Below, one piece after another: positions 31,691-46,600 of a stretch of 64,000 nucleotides of DNA (the stretch's first letter is position 1; every line of letters begins with the position of its first letter). A program made the translations under genes and the position numbers. The stretch is taken from assembly GCA_963970005.1 (NCBI GenBank), contig CAXAMN010026794.1, forward strand, positions 388,460-452,459. The letters are read 5' to 3'. The notes under the pieces were generated by a model. It was given only the letters and a program-made list of their open reading frames with translations. It was not told the origin of the DNA and ran no database searches. Source of the DNA: Durusdinium trenchii. Lineage: Eukaryota > Sar > Dinophyceae > Suessiales > Symbiodiniaceae.

Positions 31691-34600
31691 CTCGACATGC
31701 AGGGAACAGGAAAATGGTCGCTGGCTCTTGCAATTTTTGCAAACAACCGGAAAAACACAACGACTAACTTGTTCCTCAGTTCCACAACAAGAGACATATT
31801 CCCGTGTGGCGCTGGGCATTTCTTTCAACCCTTAGTGCCCTTGAAACCACAGATTTTTTATGTAGACGGTTCTGTTGATCAAATTGGGTGAAGTTTGTTG
31901 CATGAGGGAAGCTACTTCGAGCAGGCATGTGCAGATGTAGATAAACAAATCGAATCATCGATTCCATCAACAAAGGATCTAGAACTCGAAACAGTGGCTT
32001 GTTGGAGTGGCCAAATCGACATGAGTAAGCACTTGAAGTTCAGGAGGAGGGAATGGTCCAACATGGTGGCCATCGAGCTTGGGCTGCCAAAGGCTCCAAA
32101 GTGGGAGAAACCAAGCTGTGAACTGTAAAAAACAGAAACAGGCCCAGCCATTGCTGCTCAATGGTTGTCTGTTGAACATCTCGATCCCACGATTTCTCGA
32201 AGGAGGGGTGCATGCCTTGGGCGGCCAAGGCGCAACGATCTTGGCAGGATGGTCCTGGAGATTGTTGATGTGTCTCAGGAAGATGATCTCTTTGACGCCC
32301 CGCGTGATTGCCTGGGAGAACAAATGGACCTGCGCCAAACAATACATTTAAGATCATGAAGCACATGTTTCATAATGTGATATAATGTGGGTAGGATTTA
32401 CCAGAAAGCTAAATATATACACCACTGTAACCTTGTAGTTGCTTTCTCAACATCTATCGAGCCTCAGAACCTTGTGCTTTCAATGACACTGATGCCACTG
32501 GCTTAAGGCTTTACCACTCTAGCCAGTCCTACAAACTTCACCCGGTAGATCCACTAGCACTTGACAAGCTTGCGAAGACTCCAAACCCTAGACCTTAAAC
32601 CACCTTAAAGTCTGATTCCTGCCTTCCTTATATCCTGGCAAGTGGGATGTGACTCCATGAACTATATCCCCAGCTCCACAAGTGGACATCAAACTCAATC
32701 CTCCAACCAACTGGATCGCCCCAAGCTGCGACGTAGGCCACGTTTTGTTCCTGGATCCGCTCCCAAGGCTGGCCTCGACGGAGGAATGACGGAAGCTTCC
32801 CCACGAGAGGCTTCCCCAAGCACCGGGAAAGCACCACCTCTTTCGAAGACTGTGCACGAATTCACTGAGTGAGTGTCTCCTGCACAGTATCACCGGGCAA
32901 TTCACTTCAAGCCGGTACAGAATCAGAACCCAACGAACTTGGAATGAACTTGGACGTCGCTGGACTGACGAAAATCGTGATAAACACCCCTCAAAATAAT
33001 AAGGGTTCAAGCAGACGGATCAGATACAGTAGACGTCACTAGGACTCGATCTCACTTCTCATTCTCAGGCAACAAAACAAAGAAGTGTCACGGAAAATCA
33101 GTGGAGTTCTCTCACAAGCAGTGAAAGGCCAAAAGTCCAAATTCTCTGCCCGTGCCTTGATCCACAACAAAGCTGAGTGGGAGTGAGAAGGGCTGAAGAA
33201 TATACACAGTATGCCATTCAAGTCCTTGGACCCAACAAGCGAGTCCTGGACCATGCATCTTCGTCCGCATGTCGTCGTTGATGTCCAAACATGTCCAGAC
33301 CCTCAAAAACAGCATCGTCCCGTCTTCGCATCGTCATATTTGTTCAAGGTGCGCTTTTGCACCACTTTTCGTCTACTTTGATCTTATGGACAACCCTTGC
33401 GGTCTTATGGTTGATGGTTGAATTCTTCTATGTTAAAGGATGTTAAAGGATCCCTCAATCCAATGTAAGTTATACTAACAAGTGCGATTCAGGTTGCCAG
33501 GTTTGATGCATCAATCCTTTTTCGATGAGTGGGCAAGGTTGAGCAGGTTGAGCAGTGAAGATGCCGAACTATCACAATGTAGTTACAGTTCCAAAGCAAC
33601 AATCCTTTACAAGATCACAAAATCACAAAAGATCACAAAAGGTGAAAAAACCAAAGAAACAAGATGGCAATAGGTAATTGGAAGGCTCTGGCCCGTAGTT
33701 CTTCTCACCATGAGGTTTTTTCCGGGCCCAATCACTCCCACTACACCCAGGAAGACTTTTTGGACGGGGTCTCTTGCAACATGTATTTTCCAACTCGATC
33801 TGGTTCTATTCTACACCGACTGATCCAAGCATCCTTTCGCTTTGTGCACAGTGGATAATAACACCTCAGAGCGGTGCTGCCGCGTTCTTGAAGCCTGGTA
33901 TACTTAAACCGTAGATGTTGATCGTTCAAAAAAGTCAGTGGGTTGTTTGAGCAACCACTAACACATCTTCGTGCTGCAGCGTCTGCTGCCAGTGGCATTC
34001 CCAAGCACTGAGCTAAATAGCTAAATGCCTTTTGCATGACATATCTTCCCCAAATCTGCTTCTCCTGCTTGCTGTCATAATTAAATCTATATGTCCTAGC
34101 TGCTGGACATCTGGATAAGCACTTTTGTTTGGGAGGGCATCCACATGGTAAACCATGTTTTGCCTGTTGGGAAAGTCTTGTGATTCCTGGCTTGGCCCGT
34201 TGCAATGGCTGAGTGGCAAAAAAAACAGAGCACTCGTCTGATATGGTTACATTGTTACACTCATCGGAAGCATCATGAAAGTAGAAAATGACTCTTTAAG
34301 GCTTTAAGGAAGACCATTTTCCACTTTCATGATGATTCCGGCAAGTGTAGATGGTTCATACAACTGCTGGTCAAACTTTTCGATGTTTTACGTGAAACCA
34401 TGCTCTTTGCCCACAGCACCCTGCTTTTGATCGGTGCCGTCTTGACAAGTCACGGACCCATTCTGCTGCGAGCCGAACACACGGTTCAGCTCAGACTCCA
34501 AGCACCTCGCGCTGTCCTGACAGGGGATCCGCATGCCACTGTAGCTCCACGACATGAGCCCCTCTATCTCTAAGATATAAGATCTGCGCCTACATCACGA

Positions 34601-37600
34601 AAACGACAACTTGACAAACGTGGATTTTGCTTTTGAACCACATCCATCATCCATCGCCTGACAAGGTCTTTGGAGTGAGATGGAGGATCAAATTACAGTA
34701 ACTTCAGAAACACAACAACTGCAAAACACACGCACACACCCACCAAGCACCGCATCATGAACTGAGGGCTCCATGCAAAGCACCTGTCCTTGCCGTTTTG
34801 TCTCTATAACTAGCACAAAGAACAAACATAGGTTTCCCAGGAAGGTGTGTGCAAGTGGATCTGAACAACTGGAACTCTTGTTCATTCATGGGTTTGGAGT
34901 TTGTCCGTTTTTTTTGGCACCGCACACCCAAGCTTTTCATCGACATTTCTGCTGCCAAGGCTCTGCTTCTCTGAGTTTGCTGATGCAAAACTCAAGGCAG
35001 TCTAACAAATCTTCATCGTGCGCTTTTGCTGTTTTGGAGCTGCGCGACTTCTGCAAGTTTGTACCTTGACTGCCATTGCGGTGCGAAAATGGTCCATTCA
35101 AGCACCGTTTGGGGAGCATCGATGGTCGAACTGGATCACTGGGAACAAGGGGAGGAGCACTGAGTCTACACAAAAACATATCATTACCGCAAATTTATAT
35201 GTAATTAATTTTACATAATTAACAAATAATTACACAATGATACGACTAAAATACATTATACAACCAATATTATGATATGATATGTGAGATCATTCTGTTG
35301 GCCGACAGGTCAATGCTAGTCGGTGAGATCGTCTCACGCACATACACTTGGAGATGCGTTGAGGCCACTTACTAGAAACACACATGGGGGCATTATGTTT
35401 CTCTTTGTGTGTGTTCGTGTTTTGTGCGTGTGTGTGTGTGTGTGTGTTTTCTACATGTCCGCATGATTTGGTGTGCGTTCTTTTTTCCTGTTGTAACGGT
35501 CTTGTCCTTTTCTGGTGTGTCTGTGTCTTTCAATACTTATATAAACAAACATGTATACATGTATTATATACATCCAGTAGTATGATCCTATGTTCCATCG
35601 GACACACAGTTCTATTTTGCTATACTTGTGCTATTCTTCTCAAGCGGGTACTGGAATATCACAAGGCTCCCTGAAACATGGCCCCTTAAAGAAGTGGACG
35701 GTGGCTCGGTAGGCCGACCATCGAACCGATCGAACGACACCCAGCTAGTCACAGGTGAAGCAAGTGTCCGAGATCGGTGCAGCCATCCAGTTCACCAAAA
35801 AAACACTGAAGCCCTCAAACAAAACAAACAGAGTGTGCCCCAGGTGGTTGGAACCGTTCCAGTTCCTGATCCAGTTCCAGTGGGGAACACTATGAAAAAG
35901 AAACACATCAGAAAACCTAGTCCGCCACCACGCCTTCTCTCCTGCTGAAGGCGCTTGAGGTTTATTTCTTTGAGGACATAAACTCTCAAAGTCTCTTGGC
36001 ACTGACTCCAAGTCCCAAAGTACGGAGAAGAACTAGGAACATGTCAGCATATCAATAATATATCATATATAGTGCCTATATACATGTTGATATTATCTCT
36101 CACATATTATACTTATACCAACTATGCCCCTGAACTTTGTAGGCTATTTGATTAGGAGACTATGATTAAACAAAAGAGTCTGGGATATGTGGCTCTGGAC
36201 ACCACTCAACAATGGTTTTTGAAGCTTCCCCCCATCGGCAACCACTGTATGCACTCAAAGACCTTCAATCTCCTTGGGACCAATGGTTCCTCCATGTAGT
36301 TGGGGAATGCTCGATTGCGTCGATTTTCCGACGAAGGAATGTCGAAAACAGGCCCCTCCAAACCAGTGGAGTGGAGCTATGAAGCTAGTCGTTTGTACCA
36401 AACGAGGGCCAACCGCACCCGGGAGTTGGATCCGAGACATCGGGTACCACCGACGACGTTCGTTCGGTGGACCGCCAAGAGGCGATACTTCATCAGCGCC
36501 TTCTGGACTTGACCTAAAGAGGGTGCCCTTGCAACCTCTACGTTGCCTGGCGGCCGCGAAACGTCACACCCCCCACCAACGGCAAGGGTGGGATGTTGAG
36601 CTCAACCAACGTGCATGTCAAGTGGTCTCATCCACCAAAACAGAACTTCACCATGTCCAATTGGGTCTGGCATCACTTTCGTTCTACTTTGTTGGGTCTC
36701 ATGTTGGGAGTCACCAAAAGCCCTGTGTATTCAATGCACATTCCCCCATGTTTGACCCACTCCACGACTCAGACTCAGTTCTGCTCGATTGAATGAGGAG
36801 TTACCTCAGTCGATGTAGGAGAAGTACCTGGTTCCTTTGGAGACTCACCCACTTTGACAGGATCACCACTTTGTGGAGGAAGAGATTGACCAAAATGAGA
36901 AAGTCCAAGAGACATTGGACATCTTGAGAAACATCTAAGGACGCTTGATCCATCTTGGTCCCACTACCTAAAATAATCCCAATCTACAGGCCAAACCAGT
37001 TCGAGTTTTATTGCATCTCTTTGAGTCTCCCCGTCACTGGTACCATCTCCATTCCCACCACATCCCACTGCACCCGCCGCGGACTGGTGCGTTGCTGCCG
37101 AGAGTCCCAAGGCTTGACGAAGCAGTTGCATTAATTCATGGACGGCCTCCTGGTGCAAACACATGGATGTCTGCTTTCGGAAGGACTGCTAGAAAATGGA
37201 CACAATCATCTCTGGGCCTCGTGATCAGCTGTTTTGAAGCGAAGGGCGGGTGTGTGTGTGTGTGTGCGTTAGGAGGGACTGAGGGACAGGACGGAATACA
37301 CAACATATGATATAAAAACCCATGGGTTGGACGAGATCCTGACTTTGGACTCACCTACAAGGGTTGATCATCCTTGTGTTGACTCACCCTTGTCCAGAGT
37401 TGCATGTTGGTCCAAAAACATGCAATGATGCACAAATGGAAACAGTCATACTCTTCGCTTGACATTCAATGTATGCAAAAAGTGAGTTGTTTGATCAGCC
37501 ATGGCAGCATCATTGTTGTGGATGTTTCTGCTGCTGTAACGGAGTGTAAGGAGTATGCAGAGTCAGCCATGTGCGGATTTGCTAATTCCAGTGTTGCTCT

Positions 37601-40600
37601 CTGCTCTCATGAGTCATTGGACTTGATAAAGCAGGAAAGAGCTCACAAACCATCAATGTCAGAGCAGGAAAGAGCTCACAAGCCAACCTCTTTGGGACCA
37701 CCAAGGCACTGAGCAATCTCAGACTCAAAAGAATCTCACTCCGAATCCTATCAATGTCGTTTATCTGGTTGTTTCCTTGAATTTCTGCTGACAATCCAAT
37801 ATTTTGCAGGTTGATGTTCACCACTTTGAATGTCGCAAGCTCTGAATAGCCCACAGATGAATGTCAAGATCCTATTGAAAGGAACCATCGGTCATGAGTA
37901 ATTATCTAATTCTGTTGGCGAAAGAAAGAACCGAGCGAGAAAGTCATGGTACAGTTAAGACCCGGCTCCTTGCCGCCCCTGAGACTGGATGGAATTCCTC
38001 TGGCCAATAGCTTGTAGTGTAACCTGGGAGTTTTTGAACCGAGGGATAAAAAGATCGCGACTCGCTTGAAACATGCAAACTCTCATGTTTGCCAAGAGAG
38101 ACATCATGGAAGAACCCATGGAACTAGTAGGAGAGATGAGTCCAAAGACATTTGATCATCTAAAGATATCTCAAGGCAGGTTGCCCTTGGGCCCAGGGAT
38201 GGATCAATTATCAATCACACCAAAGGCGTGTCAGATGGTTTCCCACCAGGCAGGCTTGGGGTAGCTAGAATTTAGCGTAGACAAACCACATCAACCCACC
38301 CTATTGCGACCTCTGCTGCAGGGCATCTCGCAGTGCCATGACAAACGCAACAAAAAACAACACGCACGCACAAGGACAATAGTTAACATAAGCACAACAT
38401 GTTTTCCACAGTGGCCTGACCCAGGTGTCCCGACACACACACACACACACCACGCCAAACATGACACATTATGACGTTCGAGGACGTTCGCCTGGGTGGG
38501 TTGGATCGGGTGGATTGGTCGATCGCTGCGGTTCAACGATTCGATCGCCACGACCCCAGGGGGACAGGGGAAGCAAATTCGAACAAGTCCGTCCCCCACG
38601 GGTCGGAAACTACTCTGTCCTCTCCCTGTCCGAGTTTGGCCAAAGTGAAAAAGAAATACATCCCAGATTGGTCCGGTCCTTTTGGATCTCAAGTGATGAT
38701 CTGGTGGGACAAAAGAATCCAAAAACGTCTTCGAGTTGAACATTTGGGAATGATCTGCGCCAATATCCTTGATTCGCGGGATATTGGAGCTTGTGTAGGG
38801 TTTGAAAAGCCAACCGACAAACGCGATGGTTTTGGCAATGATCTTCCATCGCGAACACTGAAGAGACTGAAGAGTTGAGTTGGGCCCCAATCTGACCAGG
38901 CAATCTCCGACTCCTCGGGAGTCCACATGATTCTTCTCTCGTCTCAAGATTGGAGGTTTCACTGTGGGGCAAAACGCAGAACGACGGGACCTTGAAATGT
39001 TTGGTCTCAAAGTGACGTCTCTCGTGGCAAATGCCCAGTGCAAATACCGAAACAGAACATGTTGACATAGAAGTGCTTCATCCGGCAATAGCTTGAGCTC
39101 CACTGCCAGCACTGGAACGCGCCCCCGCCAAAAGTCAGCCAAGGAGCATCAGTAGCGGTGCATTGGTCCGGCAAAGAATGGCAGCTTCCTGATTTTCCCA
39201 AGCTAAGCTTCGGATGGAAACAGGCGAAAGGGAAGAAAGTCAAAGAACGACCGCCCGAGTTTCATCGAGTTATGTGTCCTGTATCCGAGACTCTTGGTCC
39301 TGTGTCCAAGACTTGATCTTGCGTCCGCTCGACCTCCGGCTGTCTTGGTCGTGACCTGCGGTCCACCCTGAGACCTTCTGCGGTAGACCAAGTGCGATAG
39401 ACGGTCCCCCCATATGCATTTGAGATCCAGAACTTCCAGAACCCTCAACAAGTGCAATACGTTTAAACTCCTGTTCATCCACAAAGTCCTACAAATAACA
39501 ACACCGTCACTTTCAGTCCTTGACAATCCTATTGATAATCTGGCCATCTGCTATATACGACCACAATTGACAAAGGATTTTGGATTTCACCAGCGTCTCA
39601 AAACAATCAAGCATGTTGGATTTCCCCGCCCTAGTGAACTAGCAATGACTTGAGCAAAAGCCCGGAGGCCCATGATTGAATACATCTGCACATCGTTGGG
39701 CTCAACAGCTTGACTCGGGCAAGTCATGCCTGCCTGAGGTCTCGGAACCGTCCCGATTGATGGCTGCATCCAAATTGCTTGGTGTCGATTTGTGTTAACA
39801 TGTGGTGAAATTACAGCAAAACAGCAAATAAGTAACTCGTGATAAAGACCACACACATAAACAAGAAAATGTAACTCTTCTGCCTACCTCTAGACCATCC
39901 TCCTGGTTGTGGGCCAAAACCGACAATCCCGAAGCTATGAAATCGGGCCCGTTTCATTGCCCTGGCAGGCTCACCCAGCACCATCCAGAAACCATGTCCG
40001 TTGCAACAAAGCCGCATGCGTGCCATGGAGGGGGAAGCTGGCAAAGGTCGCGTCGATGTGCGTCCACTCGGAAGAGGAGAAGGGCGCCATGGCACAGTGC
40101 CACCATCTCCCCACGAGGATCTCCCCATGGCCATGTCCATCTGGGCGGGAGACCATGGGTGTCTCCTCCATGTGTGGCGGCAGTGATTCAGGTCAAAGGA
40201 GAGGGAGGACACTGTAACTAATGAGCTTCTCGTCTTTTGGCACTTGGGGCGCTTGGCGGTTTGAGCCCCGCGTCACTTATCACCGGGAACTCGAGTGTAG
40301 GTTGGATCCAAGTGGTTGCAACTGCATTTTCTGATACCTGGCTCGTCTCCTGTAATGTCCTCATTTGCTTGTCCCTGAAACCCAGTCAAGTGCAGTCTGA
40401 ACATGGACGTCTGAACAGGTTACAGAGGCAAAGCATGGCAAAGCACTTGAGCCCTGGAAGCGACAAAGGGGAAATTAAATTAACATAAACACAAAACACA
40501 ACTCATAGAGCCAAATAGCGCCTTTCTGGTTTGCCTTCCCGCATGCCTCTGTGCCTGAACAAACACCTGCAGCCACACAGCACAGCCCCTCCTTTCTGAG

Positions 40601-43600
40601 GGTTGCGTTTCCATTTAGCAGCCAGTCGCACTTTTCTGAAAACAAGAAATTGAGTTTTGCGATCTTTTGTGTATTTGATTTACATAAGGGCCACTCCTCT
40701 GGCTCCAGCTGGCGTGCCGACTGGTGCTCTTCAGTGCTTGCTGGTGCGGATCTATAAACCAGTAGTTCAAGACCAATCAAATCCAAAGCTACCAGTAGTT
40801 GTACTTTCTTGCATACTCCGGTACTAAACAATTCCCAGCAAATTCTTTCTCAGTGTCTTTGAAACAAAGAACTAGTTTCAACAAGAGCCACTGCCTCAAG
40901 AGTGATTGATGGGTGCATTCGAGGAAGAAGACCTTCCATCCTCTGGGCTTGAGTTGGTTTTCCTCTTCCCGAAGCTCTTTGGGGGTCTCACAATTTCAAG
41001 ACGACATGATCAAACAATCTCCTGGCGATTGAAATGCTTCAGCATGTGATTGGCCAGCTTGACGTGGCTTGGTGGACACCTGGCCATCCCCGGTCCGGAA
41101 AGCAGTCGTCCAGAGGACGCAGCATTCTTTATATCGGTGAGAGGGAAAGTGCTACAAGAATCCCCGACTAGGTATACGATACTGTGTTCATCTAAGCAGT
41201 TAAAAGTCTTGATTCATCTCTATTCCGGTGGGTGTGGCGCATATGTATAAATAATACTCATTGGAGATTTACTCCATCCAAGGTCAAGGATGAGCTACAC
41301 CTCTACCGTTGCTCGTTCTTGCATTGGACTATCATTCATTGACTCACTCATTCCGCACCAGACCCGGTGTCGGCCTCCAGGTCACGGTGAGAGGAAATCG
41401 CTGGGCACCCAAACTCTGCCCGAAGGTGCGCAAGGAATCGTGATCTGCACCCGTGAAACCTCGCCAGAGACGAGGATTAGTTCGGTATATGTATAGTCCT
41501 GGGGTTTGGCAATAATTATATGTTTGTACTTTTGTTGTCGTAGTCGGGCTGGGAAGTTTAAATATTAGCTGAGCCGATTCGAGGGTATGATTATGGACTT
41601 ATGGACATCTACAAGGCACAAAGAGGTATGATTCGGGGGTATGATTCGCACCGGTCGAACTTCCAACCACTACATCGGGAAGTACACACCAACAAACAAA
41701 TACATATTAACAATTTAGTAATCTCCACATACACCCCATCGGTATCCATCGGTCACCGTCCATTCCAACCAAGACGCCGTAGATCGCCTGACAGGGGTCG
41801 CCCACAGCGATCACACGAGTCGTCGGGTGGGAGAGCTCGGCCACCAGCTGCATGCGGACCCGGTTCAAGTCTTGCCTCAGAGATCCACGACGGAATGGAA
41901 AGATCCCCAATCCCCAAACAAAAAAACAGAGGTGTTCGGAAAAGGACACCTAAGGACACCTAACGCAACAAATAAACAAGTTATTCAAACAAAATAACAA
42001 ACCGCTAAACACATGGGTGGACTTCGGACCCTAGCTTAAGTGGTAGTTCAACATTGATGCAGTCCAGATCTTCCAACTGTGATGTGGAGTGTACGTAAGG
42101 TTTATGATGTGCCTTACAGCCTAACTCTGAAATCTCAAGGATTCATAAGCAAGCAAAATAAACGCAAAACCACACTCAGAAATGACGACCAGGAAACGCA
42201 AAAGAAAAGCATGAAAAAGACAACATAAATGGCAGCTGGTCAAAAGCGTGCATATCAAAAAACACAAAAATTGCAAAAGGATGCCGCAAAAAACAAACAC
42301 AAGAACATACACAATACAACATGTTAAAACAATGCAAAACAACAGCAAACCAAATGCAAAAAACATGCACATGCACAACCAAATTTCACACACCACCTTT
42401 TTGTGTGTGTTTGTTTTTGCAATATTGTTGTGTCTTTGTTTTGTTGTTTGATTTTTGTTTGCGATTTGTTTGCGATTCGTTTGCATATGTTTTTGAAAGT
42501 TCTTGTGTGCGTTTGTCCAAGGAAATGCACAAAAAATGCACAACACATGAAAAAACAACGCAAACAACACAAAAGAACAGGCAATCAAAAGGCAAATAAA
42601 ACATATATATAAAACACAAAACATGCAAAGGTATAAAGACCATCACGTGTGTGATTGCTTTTGTTTTGCTTTTTGTTTGCCGGAATATGTTTGCTTTCTT
42701 TTTTTGCATTATGGTTAGCCTTGTTTTTTTGCATGTTTTTAGTGGACAATTTGGGTGTTGTCGAATTTTGTTTGCCCTTTTTATGCATTTCAACTTTTGT
42801 GTTTTCTGTACATTTTTTTTACGGCATTGGTTTTGCATTTTTTTGCCGTGTTTGTTTATTCTATGTTTTGCTGTGTCATCAGAACTAGCTTTAGTGTACA
42901 TCATACGTGTAAGGTTAGATCTCCAGGATACATCTGTTCCACTAGAGAAAGCGACCTGATCATGCCTGATCCAAGGAGTGTCGGATCTCTGTGAGATGGA
43001 CGCTGTAGGATTATACGATGCGATGTTTCGTTCACATGTTTTAGAAGGTAGAGGGAAACGTTTCTTGATAATATTGTCGAGTATGGTTTGACCTTGCCTT
43101 GAAAGGATACAGAACTTCTTGAGATGATACATCAACTCATGTCCTGGAAAGAAACAGAACCTTTGTCTTCAGCATGGTATGGCACCTAGTACGTACTGCA
43201 ATCCTGCCAGCCACCTTGATTTGTTCTTCCAAAAAACCTAGCTCTCCCTGTCCCATATCTACATAGTTGGGGAGAAGGTTGAGCGCAGCCCACTACCGTC
43301 ATTGCAAGCAGACTTACAGCGCGTCCTGTTGTGCTACATCATGCTACTTCGAAACAGAAGATCGAAACCACTCTAACCCTTATTCATCCAGGAAAAGTCT
43401 ACAACCCCAGACTTATCTGCTGAGCACCATGGTGATTTTGAACCTCAACGCTTGCTCTTGCGATAGAGAGCTGCGCTTCATCCACGAAGATCAGTTCAAG
43501 CCTCGGGTCGACCGCGGCTGCCGCCGGCGGGCCCAGGGTCCAAGGAGCAAACGGAGACGGGCAACTGGCAACAGTTGAAGGATAGAACTGGGTGGACCCT

Positions 43601-46600
43601 CTTTTCTCGTGTGTTTTTGGGGGTCAGGACCTGAACGCAATAGAACAGAATAGAGTGCCCAAGCGACTGTTGAGAGATCTCTCATCCATTTCTGATGTGG
43701 TCGTGGTTTTGGTATTTGTGGGGGAAGGAGCCCCAGTCTTAATCTTGATTCCTGGGAGCATGTGACTTGGAGGAAAACACCCAAATGTACAAAAAAGCTT
43801 TGACCCGCAAGAGATCAAAGAGTGAAAGCCTTACCTTTGCATCGCTAATTGCATGTCTGCTACCTGTCACCACTCGGAAAATGAAGAACTGTTTAAACGT
43901 TGATCCGTCCGGAAGCCGCTGTATACCCCCTCTGCGATCATACAGAAAGGGCAAACCATTGAGTGCTGAGATAGACGTGATCATCGTTCTCACATAGATG
44001 GACTTCCCCAAAATGCATTCTACAAATCAATCTTTCAACCAGGTTGAGTCTCTACTCTACTTTCTCAATCTAGCCGCGAACGACTCTGACCCTTCAAACG
44101 AAGTGTAGCTGGTGTTGCCACTGCAAAACCGCACTTAGCACTAGCAAACTGAAATCACATCAAATCGTCTCCTTTCACCGTTCTTTTCTTGCTTTTCCTC
44201 TCCTCTCAGCATTGTGTCCAAATGTTTCAAAAGCAAACGTTGTCTCACGCCCAGATACTTCTCAAACGCCACACCCTCCAACAATGGCCTCAGGCGAAAA
44301 GACCGACAACCGTGAGAAGGAGAGCGTTTTGGAGCGTTTTGCCCAAGGATTGATCAAGGAGAATAGGCTGGAAGAGTGTCAATGATCTAAGCCTTAAGCT
44401 GTTTTCAAACAGTCGGGTTCTCCACAGCTGTAGAATGTATGGGCCTATACCCATACCCGGCGACTAGCAAGAAATGCTTCTTATCTTTTTCTTGATGTTC
44501 CTCTCCTTCCATACTTGATCAATTACTGGACGCATCAAAATTGCTCCGCGTTGGTCAGCAGTCACTACAACTGTAGGGGCAATCCCAGGACTCTCAAAAG
44601 TTACTTGGGACGTTTGTGGACGCTTGGGAATCATCATGCAAAGTCCAACTCCAGTGATGTAGACTCTTGATGAAAAAGCACCCCCATTAGACTTGGACAT
44701 CTTCTTTCATCTGGGGGGGTTTATTCATCAAGAGTCTAAACATATACTGATTCAGTCCCTGAGTTCTCTGCCCCAAACACTATGTCTTCTTTTCCCCTCC
44801 AGCGCCCCACCGCCGCGCCCGCGCCGTCGATCCTCCAACGAAGTGGTCGACCAGTTCCGAGTTGCGTTGGAAGCTGCTGTTGAGACCCTGAAGATCCCTG
44901 AAAATCCAATATTTTTTACCGCAATATAGGTGATATATATATATATATTATATTATTAGAATTATATGGAATTATACATGCATGCATGGACATTAGTTTA
45001 CAAAGACGAGACTTCTTCAAATTCATCTTTCACACGCCTTCTAGGTGCTTCACGCGGCCCCAGTTCTCCACAAGGGCACTTCGCGCGGTCCCAGTTCCCC
45101 ACGTTTGGTCGCGGTCCCAACTCTGAGGGACATATAGAGCTGATCATCGAAGTCGATCATCCCACCACGCTTGGGATCCAGCTTGGCCAAGCGCACACTC
45201 TCATCCAGCACCTCCCGTGCGTAGCTCACGCCGGCAGATGCAGCTCCTGCGCCGCGAAAGTGCGGCGAGGCAGGTGAGAAGGGTTCTTTGGGAATGGTTT
45301 TGCCTGATTCCTGAAGGCTAATCACGGTTGTCTCATAAGACAATGGACATGGCCCATCAAACATAAATCATACAAGCAATACCTTTAATACATACTGTAG
45401 CAACATCATGTTCAAGCTGGAACGGACCAATGGATCCTTTTCTACAGCATCACACTGCCCGGACGGTCGCCTGGGAGCACCGGACGGTCGCCCAGACGGG
45501 TCGTGGTCCTTCTTGATGTTTCTCAGGATCACGAAGGATATCCTCTAAGGAATGATGCTTCACAAGCCAAGTCCAATCATCTGGACCCAGGCAACCAGGT
45601 AGACCTGGTCTGCTTCTTCGTCGTTCAAAAAAATGACACGGGCATGAACTGCTGACAAGTCTTGCTAGTCATTAACTGCTTGTGGGTACAGCCAGAACCG
45701 CAGTCTGAATTCTATCTGAGATGAGTAGAACACCCTCTGGTCAGTTTCTGATGCGTTTCTTGCACATCCACTAGCGTCTCAACATGTAACATCACTATAT
45801 CAATATCGTTGTGTTTAACTTGGGAGTGAGGAGCACCTCATAAGTAGCTTCAAAGGAACCTAGGCTGCCACGGCATTGTAAAGGACATAGCTTTGGCAAG
45901 ATCTTGCACTAGCGATGGCGTGCAAATCATGGCTTGCTAAATGTCACATGTCATCAAACAATCTATATTCGATTATGTGTGTGCCATTGTGTGCCCAAAC
46001 AACCCTTAAGAGTACAGTATTGTCCTGCATGGATAAGCATTGTTCTGGCAGTTCTTTGTAAGGCTGAAGGCTACTTGACTCTAAATTTCACAAGAACACC
46101 TTTGCAATCCTTTGCATACTAGTGAAACAACAATGTGCTGCAAATTGAAATACATCTACATCAACATGGGGGTGTCTGAAACAAACAGGTTGTATAAATT
46201 CTTGATCTGGATGTCTCCCTTGCGTGCCCCTACCAATTTGCCAAACTCGTAAAACGACAACAGGAGCAGGAACAGGAAAACGGTGTTGCTAACTGTGCAG
46301 TTGAAACAATGCCAATGAAGAATGAACGGTTGGAAGATGAACGGTTGGAAAATGGGAACTTCACTATCAGAAAGGTTACAGTAAGCCAAACATTGCTCGC
46401 GTGCCTGCTACTGGTTGCCTCTGATATGGGGTGATCGACATGCGATTCTGATCTATAGTCCATTATGATTTCCCTTATGGTCCCATTCTACCCGGAGTCA
46501 GCAGGCTCGAGATCCGTCGACATTGAGGCACATTTGAATATATTGTAATATGCACAATATATCATATCCATACTGTACACTTTTAATTAAACAAATGTAG

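Noticed and set aside
42386-43135. 249-codon minus ORF, Lys/Asn/Thr-rich
   Set aside because: Composition artefact of the A-rich blocks; no domain, no splice signals, overlaps equally open frames.
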